DNA from: Plicaturopsis crispa FD-325 SS-3 | Lineage: Eukaryota > Basidiomycota > Agaricomycetes > Amylocorticiales > Amylocorticiaceae | NCBI GenBank assembly: GCA_000827205.1 | Contig: KN832556.1 | Location: 1,883,272 to 1,947,271 of the forward strand | DNA length: 64,000 bases | Direction of reading: 5' to 3' | In this document: piece by piece, positions 10,947 through 22,018 of the stretch | Layout: each line of letters starts with the position of its first letter | Position numbering within the stretch: position 1 is the first letter of the stretch | Position numbers and translations under genes: made by a program | Notes under the pieces: generated by a model | Database searches by the model: none | What the model was told of the DNA's origin: nothing | What the model saw: only the letters and a program-made list of their open reading frames with translations

Positions 10947-11230
10947 GATTTTCTGCGATGCAGAAACAATTTATTTCGCCCTGCGCAAAGCGCAGGAGGC
11001 GGGACGACGGTGAAACCGTCGCGCCACAGGTCGAGTAAAACGCGCTCGGCACCCGAGGTTTGCAGTTCGGCACTGCCTGATTTGCCAGCCGCTCTATCGC
11101 GAGGAGGACAGTGCTTAGGTCGGTGGTATTATAGAAAAAGAAGTTCTTGGCGGTCTTAAAATGGTATACAAAAAACGTGGTCAGAATATTTAGCCTCCGA
11201 GCGATACGAGTGGCTGGTTTTAGGAGCCTG
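10947..11230 (-). repeat. Right terminal inverted repeat, 284 bp
   Basis: This is the inverted copy of 10098-10381. The three hairpins recur at 10950-10966, 10980-10996 and 11005-11021. Confidence 0.9.
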
Positions 11231-11462
11231 AATAAATAGCAGCATGTCAGTGATTATGCGGGCAACCTCTGCGCCACCGCCGCGTCTCGAGCTCGCGTCC
11301 GCGTCCGCGTCAACGTTTCAACTTTCTTCTTCCTCGCTTTCAACTCGCTCGCTTTTTCCATTTGACTGACTCTGTCCCACCTGCTCACTCAAGAACTACG
11401 CCGCACATAGATCCTAACATGATCTGCTGACCTGCTCGGGAAACACAATACTTACTGTTACG

Positions 11463-12835
11463 ATGGCACTTACGACGGCTACAACCACCTACACGCTGCT
11501 CAAGTACTCCAGGTCGTATCCGACAGCTGTTGAACTCCCTCCGAAGAAGGCCGACTCCGAATGGCAGCACTTTACCAACCCTGTCATCCAGCTATTTCTC
11601 AACGTGACAAAACTACCCACTGGAGCGTTGGCATCTGTGCGATTGCGAATACAATGGCTTTGGAACCACGGAGGAGACGCGATGGACATTGATCAGCGAG
11701 AGACGTTGTTCGTGAGTTGTCTTCGTGTCCAATTCTCTGTATGGGCGCGGTGCTCACGTATAGCAGGAGGACATCGACCTGTTGTCCTTTTCTGACCTGA
11801 GTTCTCAGAGCCAATCCCAAGGACTACCCTTGAAGGCCGTATACCGTGACTGCGTAGTAGGCATTCGGTATCTTCACCCGCGTGTTATCCCCGCCGGAGC
11901 CGCACCCGTATGTACTGCTTGCTTACTACGTGTTCTGTCTATACGCGTGCCGTTTTTTGACGCGTCGTTTTTGCAGGTCTATCGGCGATTTCAGATCACC
12001 TTCTCGTCAGCGGATATCGCGGCCCAATTCATCCATGGCATTAGCGATGTATGCCCCTGCAAAGTCAACCCTACTCCGGCACCAACGCGAGCCATGAACA
12101 CCGCCCCTGTCACCCAGAATCGACCGCAGCAGAATATCGGCGCCAGCAGTTTGATGACGGGCAACACCACTCGGGCCGTACCTGTTCCCCCCGTGCAAAT
12201 TCCCGTCCGCTCGGCAACTAGTGCCTTTCCTTCGTCCCCGTTTCGAGAATATTCAACAGTCCAGACTCAACCTAGCTCGCGCATGGATATGGACACTTCG
12301 TCGCAACCTTTCTCATCGTCCCCCGCGCTGGCACCCTCTATGGCCAATCAACCGCCCGGAAATCACCTCAGACATCGTGCTAGCTCTTCGGCTCTTCCCT
12401 CCTATGATCCTTTCACGGCCAGTCGCAGGAGGGAATCTACGGTTGCTGTTGCCCCAGGCGTTGTCAGCAATAGCTCGCTCCCTGAATCTTCACCGCCTTC
12501 GTCTTCGGTCAACAGTAATGCAAATATGATGCCTCCGCCTCTACCTCTGTCTACCTCTGATGCTGCTGTCTCAATTGTGCCCCCTGCGTCTCCTCAGGAC
12601 CCGACTACGGACCCGACTAAAGCTCTTTTTCTGGCCTCTTTGAGAGAAAATACGTCTCTCTACGATCTCTCTTCTGCAGACCTGGAGGCTCTTGTTAGTA
12701 ATGTAATCCGCGAAGAAGGCTTTGTAGATCTGGTAGGTACTTAGTATCTTCATATTATTTATAGTACTTACCTGCGCCCAACAGCTCCAAAAATTAGATT
12801 CTATGTGGAAAGTGAGAGCTTTCTTGAGGCGCTGA
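11463..12835 (+). CDS. Rec114-like meiotic recombination protein (tentative)
   Basis: Four exons: 11463-11711, about 11767-11908, about 11977-12732, and 12785-12835, ending FLRR-stop. The N-terminal 160 residues are folded-looking (YTLLKYSRSYPT, EWQHFTNPVIQLFLNV, RLRIQWLWNHGGD, YRRFQITFSSADIAAQFI), alternating beta strands with a final helix, as in a PH-like domain. A long Ser/Pro-rich disordered middle (about residues 170-390) follows. The C-terminus ends in a short helical module: SLYDLSSADLEALVSNVIRE, then EGFVDLLQKLDSMWKVRAF. This architecture (N-terminal PH-like domain, disordered linker, conserved C-terminal helices that bind Mei4) is that of Rec114, a cofactor of Spo11 in meiotic double-strand break formation. 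The assignment rests on architecture and the 'EEGFVDLLQKLD' helix rather than a diagnostic motif. An unknown fungal protein remains possible. Confidence 0.8.
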
Positions 12836-14082
12836 CAGGGGAGGGCTGCGTGATTTTTTTGCTTCATCTCTCGTGTAATCACTGTCTTTTGCAATGCAGT
12901 GCTGCCATACAATTTTACTGACCGACTCAGCTTCATTGACATCTTTCCCTATAGCTGCGAGATACACGGGCCCAAGGCTAACGCGAACCTGATTATGAGT
13001 GTCAGGCACGATGCTCCTATGTTCCTTTTCACCCGACTCCAATATCCCCTCCCCCCCGAGACTCAATCTCCTCCTACCTCCTACATGAACTCCTTACGCG
13101 TCGACGGCACCGGAGACAATCAATCAGCGAGCAGAATATCCGTCTTCACTCACACCAACCCCGTTGAACGCCGGAGTGAACACTGCAGGTGGCGGCGCCA
13201 CTGGCGCTCAGAGAACGCGGGCGCACACCCATCATATTCATTCACACGAAGTCCGTTGAATGCCAGAGTAACACGCCGCAGGTAGCGGCCCACCTGGCGC
13301 TCAATCGCTCACTCTCAAAAAATGCGGGCGCATGCCCATCGTCATTCACACCAATTCCGTTGGACGCCGGAGCAAAATGCCCCAGGTCGCGGCGCAGCTG
13401 GCGCTCAATGGCACGCTCGGAAACGCGGGCCCCTGGTCGTTGCGCTGAGGGGGCAGCGGGGACGGACAAGTATACCTCCGTCACCCCAGAGTCCAAGGAA
13501 CCCGACGGCGGCGGCGCAGTCGGGTAGAAGCCGGGGAATCGACTTTCGCAGGCAGGGCGTAGCTGCGTAGGTCGCGGCGGCCGTTCTTCTTGATTATGTA
13601 GTTCTAATTCTCGTACAAGGACAGGTCCGTACTGTCCAGCCTCACCATCGTCAGTCAATTTTGTCATTATGCACGCTCTTATACTGACACGCTGACGCTT
13701 GTAAAGTAGAATTTGGAATAAAATGGTAATGACGCTGCAAAGCGCTTGCAACCGGCTATGTCGGTCATTCGATTTGCACGCCGCACGGACGCTTGCATCC
13801 GGTCGAGACACTATGGACCGCAATGGGTCCGGTAGAAGATCGTGTTGATAGCGAGGTGACAGCGCTGTGTTCCGGCAAGCCTTGACTTTTACCGTTTCCA
13901 AATCAAGTGGCATTGGACATCGCCATCTGATGCGCCCTGCGTGCAGACATAGCAACTTGTATTTAAGTATCGCAGCATTTGCGATCGACTCGTACTGTAA
14001 GTGCTCATTCTCGGGTGTCTGCAATCCTCGAAGACCGTTAAGGCATAAACCCATCTACAGAGCCCTGATCTCAACTCAAACT
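12836..14082. other. Long intergenic region with degenerate tandem repeats
   Basis: No convincing gene is seen in 1.25 kb. It contains the three-copy repeat at 13147-13440. At its end lies the CYP505 promoter, with TATTTAAG at 13960-13967 about 115 bases before the ATG. A 270-codon minus-strand open frame (13242-14054) runs through the repeat but lacks any recognisable motif. Confidence 0.4.
13147..13440. repeat. Three degenerate tandem repeats of about 100 bp
   Basis: Copies at about 13147-13238, 13239-13342 and 13343-13440 (92, 104 and 98 bases) share CATTCACACCAA.TCCGTTG, ACGCCGGAG, CAGGT.GCGGC, CTGGCGCTCA and GAACGCGGGCGC blocks in the same order. Their lengths are not multiples of three, so the repetition is at DNA level. 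Confidence 0.75.
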
Positions 14083-17000
14083 ATGACAACACCTATCCCT
14101 CAACCACCAGCCATTCCGTTCATCGGGAATGTCACCTCGATCGACCGTGACGTTCCCCTCCGGACATGGACTTTACTTAGCCATACCTATGGCGAGATAT
14201 TTCAACTCAACATGCTCGGTACGCTACTGCGGAAATATGTTGTTGTAGCCATAATCCACTAAATGAAGACGCATAGGCACATACCTCGTATATGTGAACT
14301 CGTACGCCCTTGTTAACGAGGTGTCCGACGAGAAACGCTTCAAGAAGGTGGTCGGTGGAGCCCTGGGGCAAGTTCGTAATCTTGTCGGCGATGGACTTTT
14401 TACCGTAAGCCCTCTGTTGCTCGCTACAGATACTGTATTGTAGCCAACGACTAGGACGACAGGCTCAATTGGAAGAACCCAACTGGGGCATTGCGCGTAG
14501 GACATCCTCATTTCCTGCGTCCTTAGACTCAATGGCTAACGAGAGACACTTGCAGACCGCGTGCTGCTTCCCGCCTTTGGACCGGCAGCCATTCGTGGAA
14601 TGTTCGATGGCATGCGGGATGTCGCGGGACAGCTTCTGGACAAATGGGAACGGTCTGTTCACGCCTGAAGATTATCTCTCGACCATGCAGCGACTCATAC
14701 CCCTTCAATCACAGATTTGGACCCGACGCGATTATCGACCCCTCCTCTGATTTTACCAAAGTAGCACTGGATACGCTCGCGCTGTGCTCCATGTCCTACA
14801 GGCTTAACTCATTTTATACGGAAGGCCAACCGCCTTTCGCAGACGCGATGGTCGAGTTTCTCAAGGAGTGCTTTCTGCGCACGACTCGTCCCCGAGTCGT
14901 ACAGGCGGTAATGACAGGAACAACGGCGAAATACGAAGATAACATCAAACAGATGCGAGATTTGGCGGAAACCAGTATTTGCCTCTTTCAGTTTGGTTCG
15001 GTGAACTCGACTGATTTATCTGTAGTCGTGAAGGACCGGAGAGCCCATCCTATTGAAAAGAAAGATCTGCTCACTGCAATGCTGAGCGGGCGTGACCCCC
15101 AAACAGGCGAAGGACTGTCCGATGCCAGTATTGTGAACAACGTGGGTTTTTCTTACCTCCACATGTGCGATTTCTGTTGACCTTGCCACTAAACAGCTCC
15201 TCACGTTCCTCATTGCCGGTATGCTACATGTTCACGGGAGAGCGTCTATAGGCTAACGAGCCGTCAACAGGGCATGAGACATCCTCTGGAGCACTTAGCT
15301 TTGCTACATACTACCTCATAAAAAATCCCGATACAATGCGGAAACTCCGGGAGGAAGTTGATAGTGTACTCGGCGATCGACCCGCCGAAGTCAATGATCT
15401 CTCCAAGATGCCCTATCTCAATGGTGTGTTCCAGCTGACTGTGCTTCCGATCGATAAATTTGGTGCTCAATTCATCTTCCAACCTAGCGGTCCTCCGTGA
15501 GACTCTGCGTCTGCAATCGCCAGCGCCTGCGCGCTCTGTGACATCTCTAGCAGAAACGACGCTTGGAGGTGGAAAATATGCTATCAAGGCTGGGCAGCCC
15601 ATTGTAATATTGAACCACGCCGCACATTATGATCCTGCCGTCTGGGGGGAAGACGTAGCCGAATTCAAGCCCGAACGAATGCTTGACGGAAAGTTCGAAG
15701 CTCTTCCCGTATGTTCCTTATAAGCTACGATCGCATCCGCTAACAGCTTTCATCGCAGCCAAATGCATGGCAGCCTTTCGGTTACGGCATGCGTGGCTGC
15801 ATCGGACGGCCGTTTGCATGGCAGGAGATGCAGCTCATCATAGCATCGTTTGTGCAGCGCTTTGAGCTATCGCTCGTGGACCCGTCGTATACGCTCGATA
15901 TCAAGCAAGCGTTGACTATCAAGCCCAAGGACTTCTATATCCGTGCTACACCCAGGAGCCGCGCGCACATATACGCAACACCCTCAACTGGTGCTGTGAT
16001 CCGGGGCGATACTGACCGAATTAGGACGAGCGTCGAAGATGCCGTGGGCGACGCCGCAGCCAAGCAGCCACTGTATGTTCTATATGGCTCCAATACAGGT
16101 ACTTCCGAAGCGTTTGCCCAGAGAATTGCCAGTGATGGACCATCATACGGTTCGCGTCTCCTCCATGGATATATGGGATGCTCTGCTGACAAGTAGTCCA
16201 GGGTTCCGGCCTAGTATCGGGACTCTCGACTCCATGGCGGGTCATATCCCGAAGGACGGTCCCGTTATTATCGTAACAGCCTCTTTCGAAGGTTCTTATT
16301 ATCATTCTCGTCTCCGGATTCACGTGCTGACGATGGGAACCAGGTGAACCCGCTGACAACGCCACACGCTTCTTCGACTGGCTGCAACACCTCACCGGCG
16401 ATGAACTCGTTGGCGTGAAGTTCGGCGTATTTGGATGCGGAAACCACGATTGGGTCCAGACTTACCAACGCATTCCGAAGTCCATTGACGAGCTCTTCGA
16501 CAAACACGGTGCTACACGGCTAGTAGAACGCGGTGAAGGTGATGCCGGTGGCGGCGACTTTTTCCAGGTCTTCGATGAATTTGAGGCAAACTTATGGAGC
16601 ACTTTGACCAAGGTATTGTATTCTCTAGTACACACTTTACCACGGCACTCACCTACTGATTTACGTACAGGAATACCAAACGTCTCGTAGCAAGTCCGTC
16701 GCCGGTCTGGAGGTGAAGACACTCGATCCGGGAACTGCGCGTGCAACAGCCTTGCGTCAGACAGACACCGCATTGGGGCGAGTCGTCGAGAATCGCGTAT
16801 TGACAAAACCCGGAGCACCCGAGAAGCGCCATATAGGTACTGTTCTAGTACCATTCAGCCCCGATGCGACACTTACTCGAGTGTACTGTAACAGAGTTCG
16901 AACTCCCGGCAGAGACCACTTCGCGGGCCGGGGATTATTTATCCATGTGAGTATGATCGCGCTTGTCAGCGTGACACCGTATGTTGATGCCAATTGAATC

Positions 17001-18215
17001 GTATAGCATTCCGCACAACCCTCCCCGGGACGTTCACCGTGTCCTTGTGCACTTTGGGCTGACTTCGGATTCAGAGGTACGGGCAGTGCGCAGCGCGCGA
17101 ATAGCTGACCACTCACTTGGCTTCTCCGTAGATCATCGTCTCGTCCGTCGGCCCTACGTCTATTCCCGTCGATAGGCCTGTCAGTGTTTCAAGCATCCTT
17201 GGAGGCTACGTCGAAATATCCCAGCCAGCTACCACTCGAGATCTCAAGGCCTTGATAGAAGCAACCGAGAATGAGTCCACACGCTCAATCCTCGAAGACC
17301 TCGCTGCGTCCTATGCTGAGAAGGTGCTCGCAAAGCGCACTAGTGCCCTTGATCTCCTAGAGAGATATCCCGACATCAATCTCTCCCTTGGTGCCTACCT
17401 CTCGCTCCTCCCTCCCATGCGTGTCCGACAATACTCCATCTCTTCGTCGCCACTCTGGAACCCACAGCATGCCACCCTCACCGTCAGTGTCATTGCTGCA
17501 CCAGCTATCTCCGGGAGCCCGCAGCTCTTCCTCGGCGTCGCCTCCAACTTCCTCGCGTCGCTGCAACCCGGCGACCGCGTGCAGATGGCCGTTCGCCCGT
17601 CAAATTCCGCGTTCCACCTCCCAGCGGACCCCTTGACCCCCGTCGTGATGTTCTGCGCTGGTTCTGGTCTTGCGCCCATGCGCGGCTTCATCCAGGAGCG
17701 CGCCGCGCAGAAACAGAGCGGCCGTGAAATTGCGAAGATGCTGCTCTTTTTTGGGTGCCGGTCGCCCGATGAGGATTATCTGTATAGCGACAGTGATTTA
17801 GCCGAATGGGAAAAGGAGGGCGTCGTCGATATACGGCCTGCCTTCTCCCGGAAGACGGAGGCTTCAAAGGGTTGCAAATATGTGCAAGAGTACGTGTATT
17901 CTTCTCTTGATTCTTCAATTCCTATACGCAATTCTAATGGCCGCGTACAGTCGCATATGGCACGATCGTAACGACATTCATGAGGCCTATGCAAAAGGCG
18001 CAAAGGTGGGTACACGCTTAACTATTCCCATTCTCTCGAAGGCGCTGACTGGAGTTCCTCAGTTCTACACATGCGGTGCAGGGGGCGTCGCAAGCGGGAT
18101 AAAAGCGCAACTCATCGGACTCCTCAAAGAGAAGACTGGATTTGACGACACAACTGCTGAAGAGAGGTGGTCGAAAGTTATCCAAGGCCGGTACGCTACG
18201 GATATCTTTGACTGA
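14083..18215 (+). CDS. CYP505-type self-sufficient P450-reductase fusion
   Basis: About 18 exons encode one protein with an N-terminal cytochrome P450 and a C-terminal diflavin reductase, as in P450foxy and P450 BM3. P450 landmarks: start [17 protein letters not shown]-helix FLIAGHETSSG, ExxR as [12 protein letters not shown], and heme loop [13 protein letters not shown] with the ligand Cys codon at 15798-15800. Reductase landmarks: FMN site [20 protein letters not shown] and [13 protein letters not shown] site RQYSISSSP, and NADPH site [27 protein letters not shown] and FYTCGAGG. It ends GRYATDIFD. Family members hydroxylate medium- to long-chain fatty acids at subterminal positions using NADPH without a separate reductase. 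There is no membrane anchor, so it is probably cytosolic. All diagnostic residues are present, and every exon tested can be joined in frame. One junction near 14691 uses a weak GTCTGT donor. Confidence 0.93.
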
Positions 18216-18748
18216 GATGGTTTCGCGCTGTAAAGGACTAAGTTACATGTGGGACATGAGCTGGGGACGTTGCTATAGATTTTCTTCAAATGATCTGATG
18301 ATGAGTACTGATCAGAATAGACACAACTCGCGATGGGGCTACATTGCAGACGACCACCGAAAGTGCCAAGGGCAGTTCAGAGACTTGGAACGTTCTGAAG
18401 GGGTTCAACCACGCGATCGCGACGCGACTCCGATAATCGATTTCAAAATATCATCGGCTCCGCGGGCCCAAGTACATACTGTTCACTGGCAGTACTTTGA
18501 CTCGACTCATCCTACCACTCAAATACTACTCAAGTACTAAGCTCTTACCTGTGCGTTTGGTCTCCTTCAAATACTCACCCGTCGCACACTGACGTCCCCG
18601 TCAGCCATACGAGAACCGTGACTTACATAGACTCGGAGAAAGACATCGAAAGTTGAGGTGTAAGTGCGGCTGTAGCCGACAATCTCATGGCACAGCGAGC
18701 TGATTCGACTGTCTACAGCACGCGGCACGCTGGACTTTACTGAACGAC
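18216..18748. other. Intergenic, no gene seen
   Basis: These 533 bases between two plus-strand genes hold the CYP505 3' end and the F-box gene promoter. The short open frames show no motif and no splice pattern supporting a gene. Confidence 0.4.
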
Positions 18749-20488
18749 ATGTCCACTGCCCAGAATGCTGGCATAGCAGATATTCCATTGGAAATCCTAT
18801 GCCACATCTTTTCCAAAACCGTCACAGTCAACATCGATGCGACCTACATAGCCGTTTCGCATGTTTGCCGTTTCTGGAGAGATGTAACGCTGAAAAACCC
18901 ACCATCGGGAGCGTACATCCCGCTATGGAACCCGGACTGGGTACAAGCCATGCTGGAGCGACACGAACAGGCACCTGTTATGTCCGTCTCCGTCCAACGC
19001 ATTCCTAAAGCCGGGGGTCCAGTCACCCAATCTCTGGAACTCCTTTTCCCCGCGTCCGACGATACCCTCGCCAACGCGAGTCGGCTCAGGAGATTGGAAT
19101 TGGAGTGTCACCCGAGTGAGATACAGTTGAGACGAATCGTGGATGCTCTGGTATCTTCTCAGGCTCCCCATCTCGAGTCGTTTTCTCTGGAGGCCCCCGA
19201 TGGCGAAGTGCCTAACCCGAGACGGAAGCCTAGACAATATTTCCTCCCGCTCCCGGCAGGATTTGCGCCTCGTCTTCACACTTTGCGTTTACGGTCGTAC
19301 GCAATGTCGTGGGACTCACCCATATTTCAGACTGCTCGCATCACCCACCTATCGCTTCACGACCTTCACCATGATCATAGACCATCGGTAGAGGAATTGC
19401 GCACACTCCTCCAGGCTATACCCCACGTCCAGACCCTCTCTTTCCGCAAGGCCCTCTCTCGCGTGCACGACGACCTTGTAGATTTTGATATACAGACATC
19501 CGTCTACCTGTCGCATCTACGGTCCCTTGATGTCAGCGCCTTATCATCTTCATGCATGCAGCTATTCAACCTCGTCCGCTTTCCCTCCAACATCGACCTC
19601 ACCGTCAATATCCGTTCGGACCCGAGCACGCTGCCATTAGCGCTATCCTCGTTTGCACCTCGTATCGATCCGTTGACCGAAGACGTCCTGTTCAGTGTCG
19701 AGGACTGCACCGAAGACTCTAGTTTTAGTTCAATACGCCTGCAAAGCCCGCCAGACGACTGCGCTGCCGATGCCGGTGCACGACGCATTGACGTGCATGT
19801 CACATCGATGGGCAGAGCACCCGTGGACGTGTTTCTAGAGTGTATTGCTCTAGGACAAGCATCCGCCACTCATCTTCGCCTTAGGGAGGATACCGACGAC
19901 AGCGCGGCAAACGATCGGATAACACGAACCTTCATGGATGTCAACACAACGACCAGTTTGAGCACTGATGCGCCCTTGCCCCTCATTGCGAGATTCCGCG
20001 AGCTATCGGACACAACCAGTGGGCCCTCTACTGTGCTCCTTGCCAAATGCTGGCCTCGAATGATGCATCTGCATGTACAGCCCTCCTCCTGCTGGCGGGC
20101 TGACAAGGCGGAGCCATTGGTAGACCACTGGGATGCGTTTGTTGATGTCATCGCGACATGGGCGCAGGCTCGCAGCAGCCAGAGACTGCAAATGCCCCAC
20201 CTGCATATCACCGGTTTCCAAGACTTGATATCTGCATCGGACAAGGGAAAACTCGAGCGGGTCGTCGAAGTTGTCCATTGGGACAACGAACCCGACGAGA
20301 GCTTCGAGGATGTGTCGGACTCTGACCTTGCGGAGGAAGACTTCGTCGACAGCGATCCTAGTACTGGGGAAGAAGGCTCGGACGCCGGTTTCGCGGATGA
20401 CGATGAGTTTATCACCGACGAATACGACTCCGATGACTCTGCGGTCGACTCAGTTCATGAGTCGTCGTCTGAGTCTGAGGAGGCCTAA
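18749..20488 (+). CDS. F-box protein
   Basis: A single uninterrupted frame of 579 codons. Residues about 8-55 form an F-box: IADIPLEILCHIFSKTV ... ISHVCRFWRDVTLKNPPSGAYI-like spacing, with the typical 'LP.EIL..IF', 'V.C.W' and aromatic positions. The middle shows leucine-rich, repeat-like segments (LRRLELECHP, LHTLRLRSYAM, ITHLSLHDLHHDH, VQTLSFRKAL, LRSLDVSALSS) spaced as in degenerate leucine-rich repeats. The last 65 residues are strongly acidic (DEPDESFEDVSDSDLAEEDF and beyond). Such proteins recruit targets to SCF (Skp1-cullin-F-box) ubiquitin ligases; the target is unknown. The family is highly expanded in agaricomycetes. Confidence 0.88.
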   Translation: MSTAQNAGIADIPLEILCHIFSKTVTVNIDATYIAVSHVCRFWRDVTLKNPPSGAYIPLWNPDWVQAMLERHEQAPVMSVSVQRIPKAGGPVTQSLELLFPASDDTLANASRLRRLELECHPSEIQLRRIVDALVSSQAPHLESFSLEAPDGEVPNPRRKPRQYFLPLPAGFAPRLHTLRLRSYAMSWDSPIFQTARITHLSLHDLHHDHRPSVEELRTLLQAIPHVQTLSFRKALSRVHDDLVDFDIQTSVYLSHLRSLDVSALSSSCMQLFNLVRFPSNIDLTVNIRSDPSTLPLALSSFAPRIDPLTEDVLFSVEDCTEDSSFSSIRLQSPPDDCAADAGARRIDVHVTSMGRAPVDVFLECIALGQASATHLRLREDTDDSAANDRITRTFMDVNTTTSLSTDAPLPLIARFRELSDTTSGPSTVLLAKCWPRMMHLHVQPSSCWRADKAEPLVDHWDAFVDVIATWAQARSSQRLQMPHLHITGFQDLISASDKGKLERVVEVVHWDNEPDESFEDVSDSDLAEEDFVDSDPSTGEEGSDAGFADDDEFITDEYDSDDSAVDSVHESSSESEEA

Positions 20489-20670
20489 TATCTCGTCGTG
20501 AACCATGACATGGGTACATTCTTGGCTCATTCTCTTGTACTTCGGGGCGAGGGCGAATATCGTAGTGTAAACATCTGACTCTGGAGTCGGTGCTGGGTAA
20601 TTATCAATACATGGTATGCTTGCGGTATGCATTCACACGCAGTACAGTACATATGTACGTCGGGCCAGCT

Positions 20671-22018
20671 TCACGCCTTCGAAAAAAAGCTGGTCATCTT
20701 TTTCATCCCGGTCGTGCTGGCCTTTTTCAGTTGTTCCACGCCGTGTGAGCTACCCTTCCTCTTCAAGCCCTTCTTATCCTTCTCCTCTTTCTCCTTCTCT
20801 GCCTTTGTCGCAGCCTTCTTCTTTTTCGGCGCAGATGTAGCTATCAACGCTGCAGCTTCGCTGGCCAGCGCGGCGTTGTGTGCATTGAGGGCGGCGAAGC
20901 TGACGCAAGGGCACTATCAGGACAAGAGAAGGAGCAGCGGACACGAAAAACGTACTCGTAGGACGCGAGGAGTAGAGCACGCGTTTCGGGGGGTAGGTAT
21001 TGTCCTACCAGGTCGCATGCCGCTTTCAACTTGCCAGCTGGTCCGATCGTGAGCGCATTTCTGTGGCAGTGAAAGCGCGATACGTACATTCTAACAATGA
21101 TTCCTTTCCGTCCTCCATCAAGCCGTCCTTAGCGAGTCCACGTAGTACGGTCCGCGAGCCCTCCATGACCCCATCTGCATTGGCGAGTCGCGACACTTTC
21201 GCCCGAAGGTATTCTGTCAGCTTTGTGGGCGAGTACCGAAAGACAGTGATTTCCTCTGTTACTTCTATTCGTGTACAGAATTTGAGTAAACAATACATGA
21301 ACGATACGGGGAAGCTACCTTTGACGTCACATATTCGTCTCAGCGCGGGGAGAACGCACGGGAGGGCAGTGAAGCGCTGAATATCCATGGATGTTGTCAC
21401 CGCGGAAGGATCTTTCAGCGTTGGATGAGTGATGCCTGCGACTCTGGCGGCAGCCTCGTCAAACAGGTCCTCTGAGCGTCGGAATGTGCCGGCCGTGCCA
21501 TCTTCCTGGGTGTCTTGAGGTCCAAAAAATGTACTGGTAAAAAGAAAAGGGACGCACGGGTTGAATGGCTTGTAATAGCGGAATAAGCAAGAACGCGGGG
21601 TCGATGGGTGTCATCACAAGCATCTTTCCATCTGTTAAAGCGAGTGTTAGCACAATGTCGTTGCATTCAATGGTCTACGGCACCAGCTATAACCTCATTT
21701 CCCATGAACCACGAACGCGCATTGGGCGGCGTGATCGCCTGTACCTCGAGAACGGTCACCGATTGTTGCTTGTTCCGGTAGGGCAGGAACAGCGACGGGA
21801 CACCTGATCACACAGTCGGTATCAGATTTTGGGCACTTGGCGAGTGAGAACTCCAGCACTTACCTGTGCGTGGGTGGGGCAGGCGCAAGAATTGCGCGTC
21901 CTCCAAGTTCAAAGCAAGTGTGTCCAGGAGGTCTATGTTTTGACGTTAGTTAGCAACAGGAACTAAAGAAGAGTATAACGCGTTCACCTTGCGGCAAAAC
22001 ACCAAAATGTGTAGTCAT
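20671..22018 (-). CDS. Ribonuclease H2 subunit B
   Basis: A multi-exon gene from ATG 22018-22016 (MTTHFGVLPQ) to TGA 20671-20673. Landmarks of the RNASEH2B/Ydr279p family in order: LNLEDAQFLRLPHPRTG, PSLFLPYRNKQQSVTVLEVQ, NARSWFMGNE, then DGKMLVMTPIDPAFLLIPLL, which corresponds to the 'DPLFLLL' segment. Helices VFRYSPTKLTEYLRAKVSRL and AACDLVGQYLPPETRALLLA follow, and then a lysine-rich tail. The end, MKKMTSFFSKA, has the same spacing as the C-terminal PCNA-binding box of human RNASEH2B (MKSIDTFF). With subunits A and C it forms nuclear RNase H2, which removes ribonucleotides from DNA and RNA from hybrids. Exon boundaries between 21400 and 21960 are short and approximate. It is convergent with the F-box gene (182 bases between stops). 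Confidence 0.88.

Larger units (their letters stand above)
10098..11230. mobile_element. Mutator-like DNA transposon, interior lost in assembly gap
   Basis: The left arm 10098-10381 and right arm 10947-11230 are inverted copies of each other over 284 bp, with no mismatch noticed when read by eye. They start CAGGCTCCTAAAACCAGCC and end in its complement. The nine bases AATAAATAG directly flank both sides (10089-10097 and 11231-11239), a target-site duplication. Long terminal repeats with a 9-bp AT-rich duplication point to the Mutator/MULE superfamily. The near identity of the arms and the perfect duplication indicate a young insertion. Only about 100 bases of interior sequence are visible around the gap, so no transposase can be seen and the real length is unknown. 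It lies between two genes without breaking either. Confidence 0.8.

Noticed and set aside
10169-11159. Open frames across the assembly gap
   Set aside because: They consist mostly of N and of the transposon's inverted ends; the two apparent proteins are identical mirror readings.
13242-14054. 270-codon minus-strand open frame
   Set aside because: It runs through the degenerate DNA repeat and the CYP505 promoter, and has no recognisable motif; repeat copies are not in register with codons.
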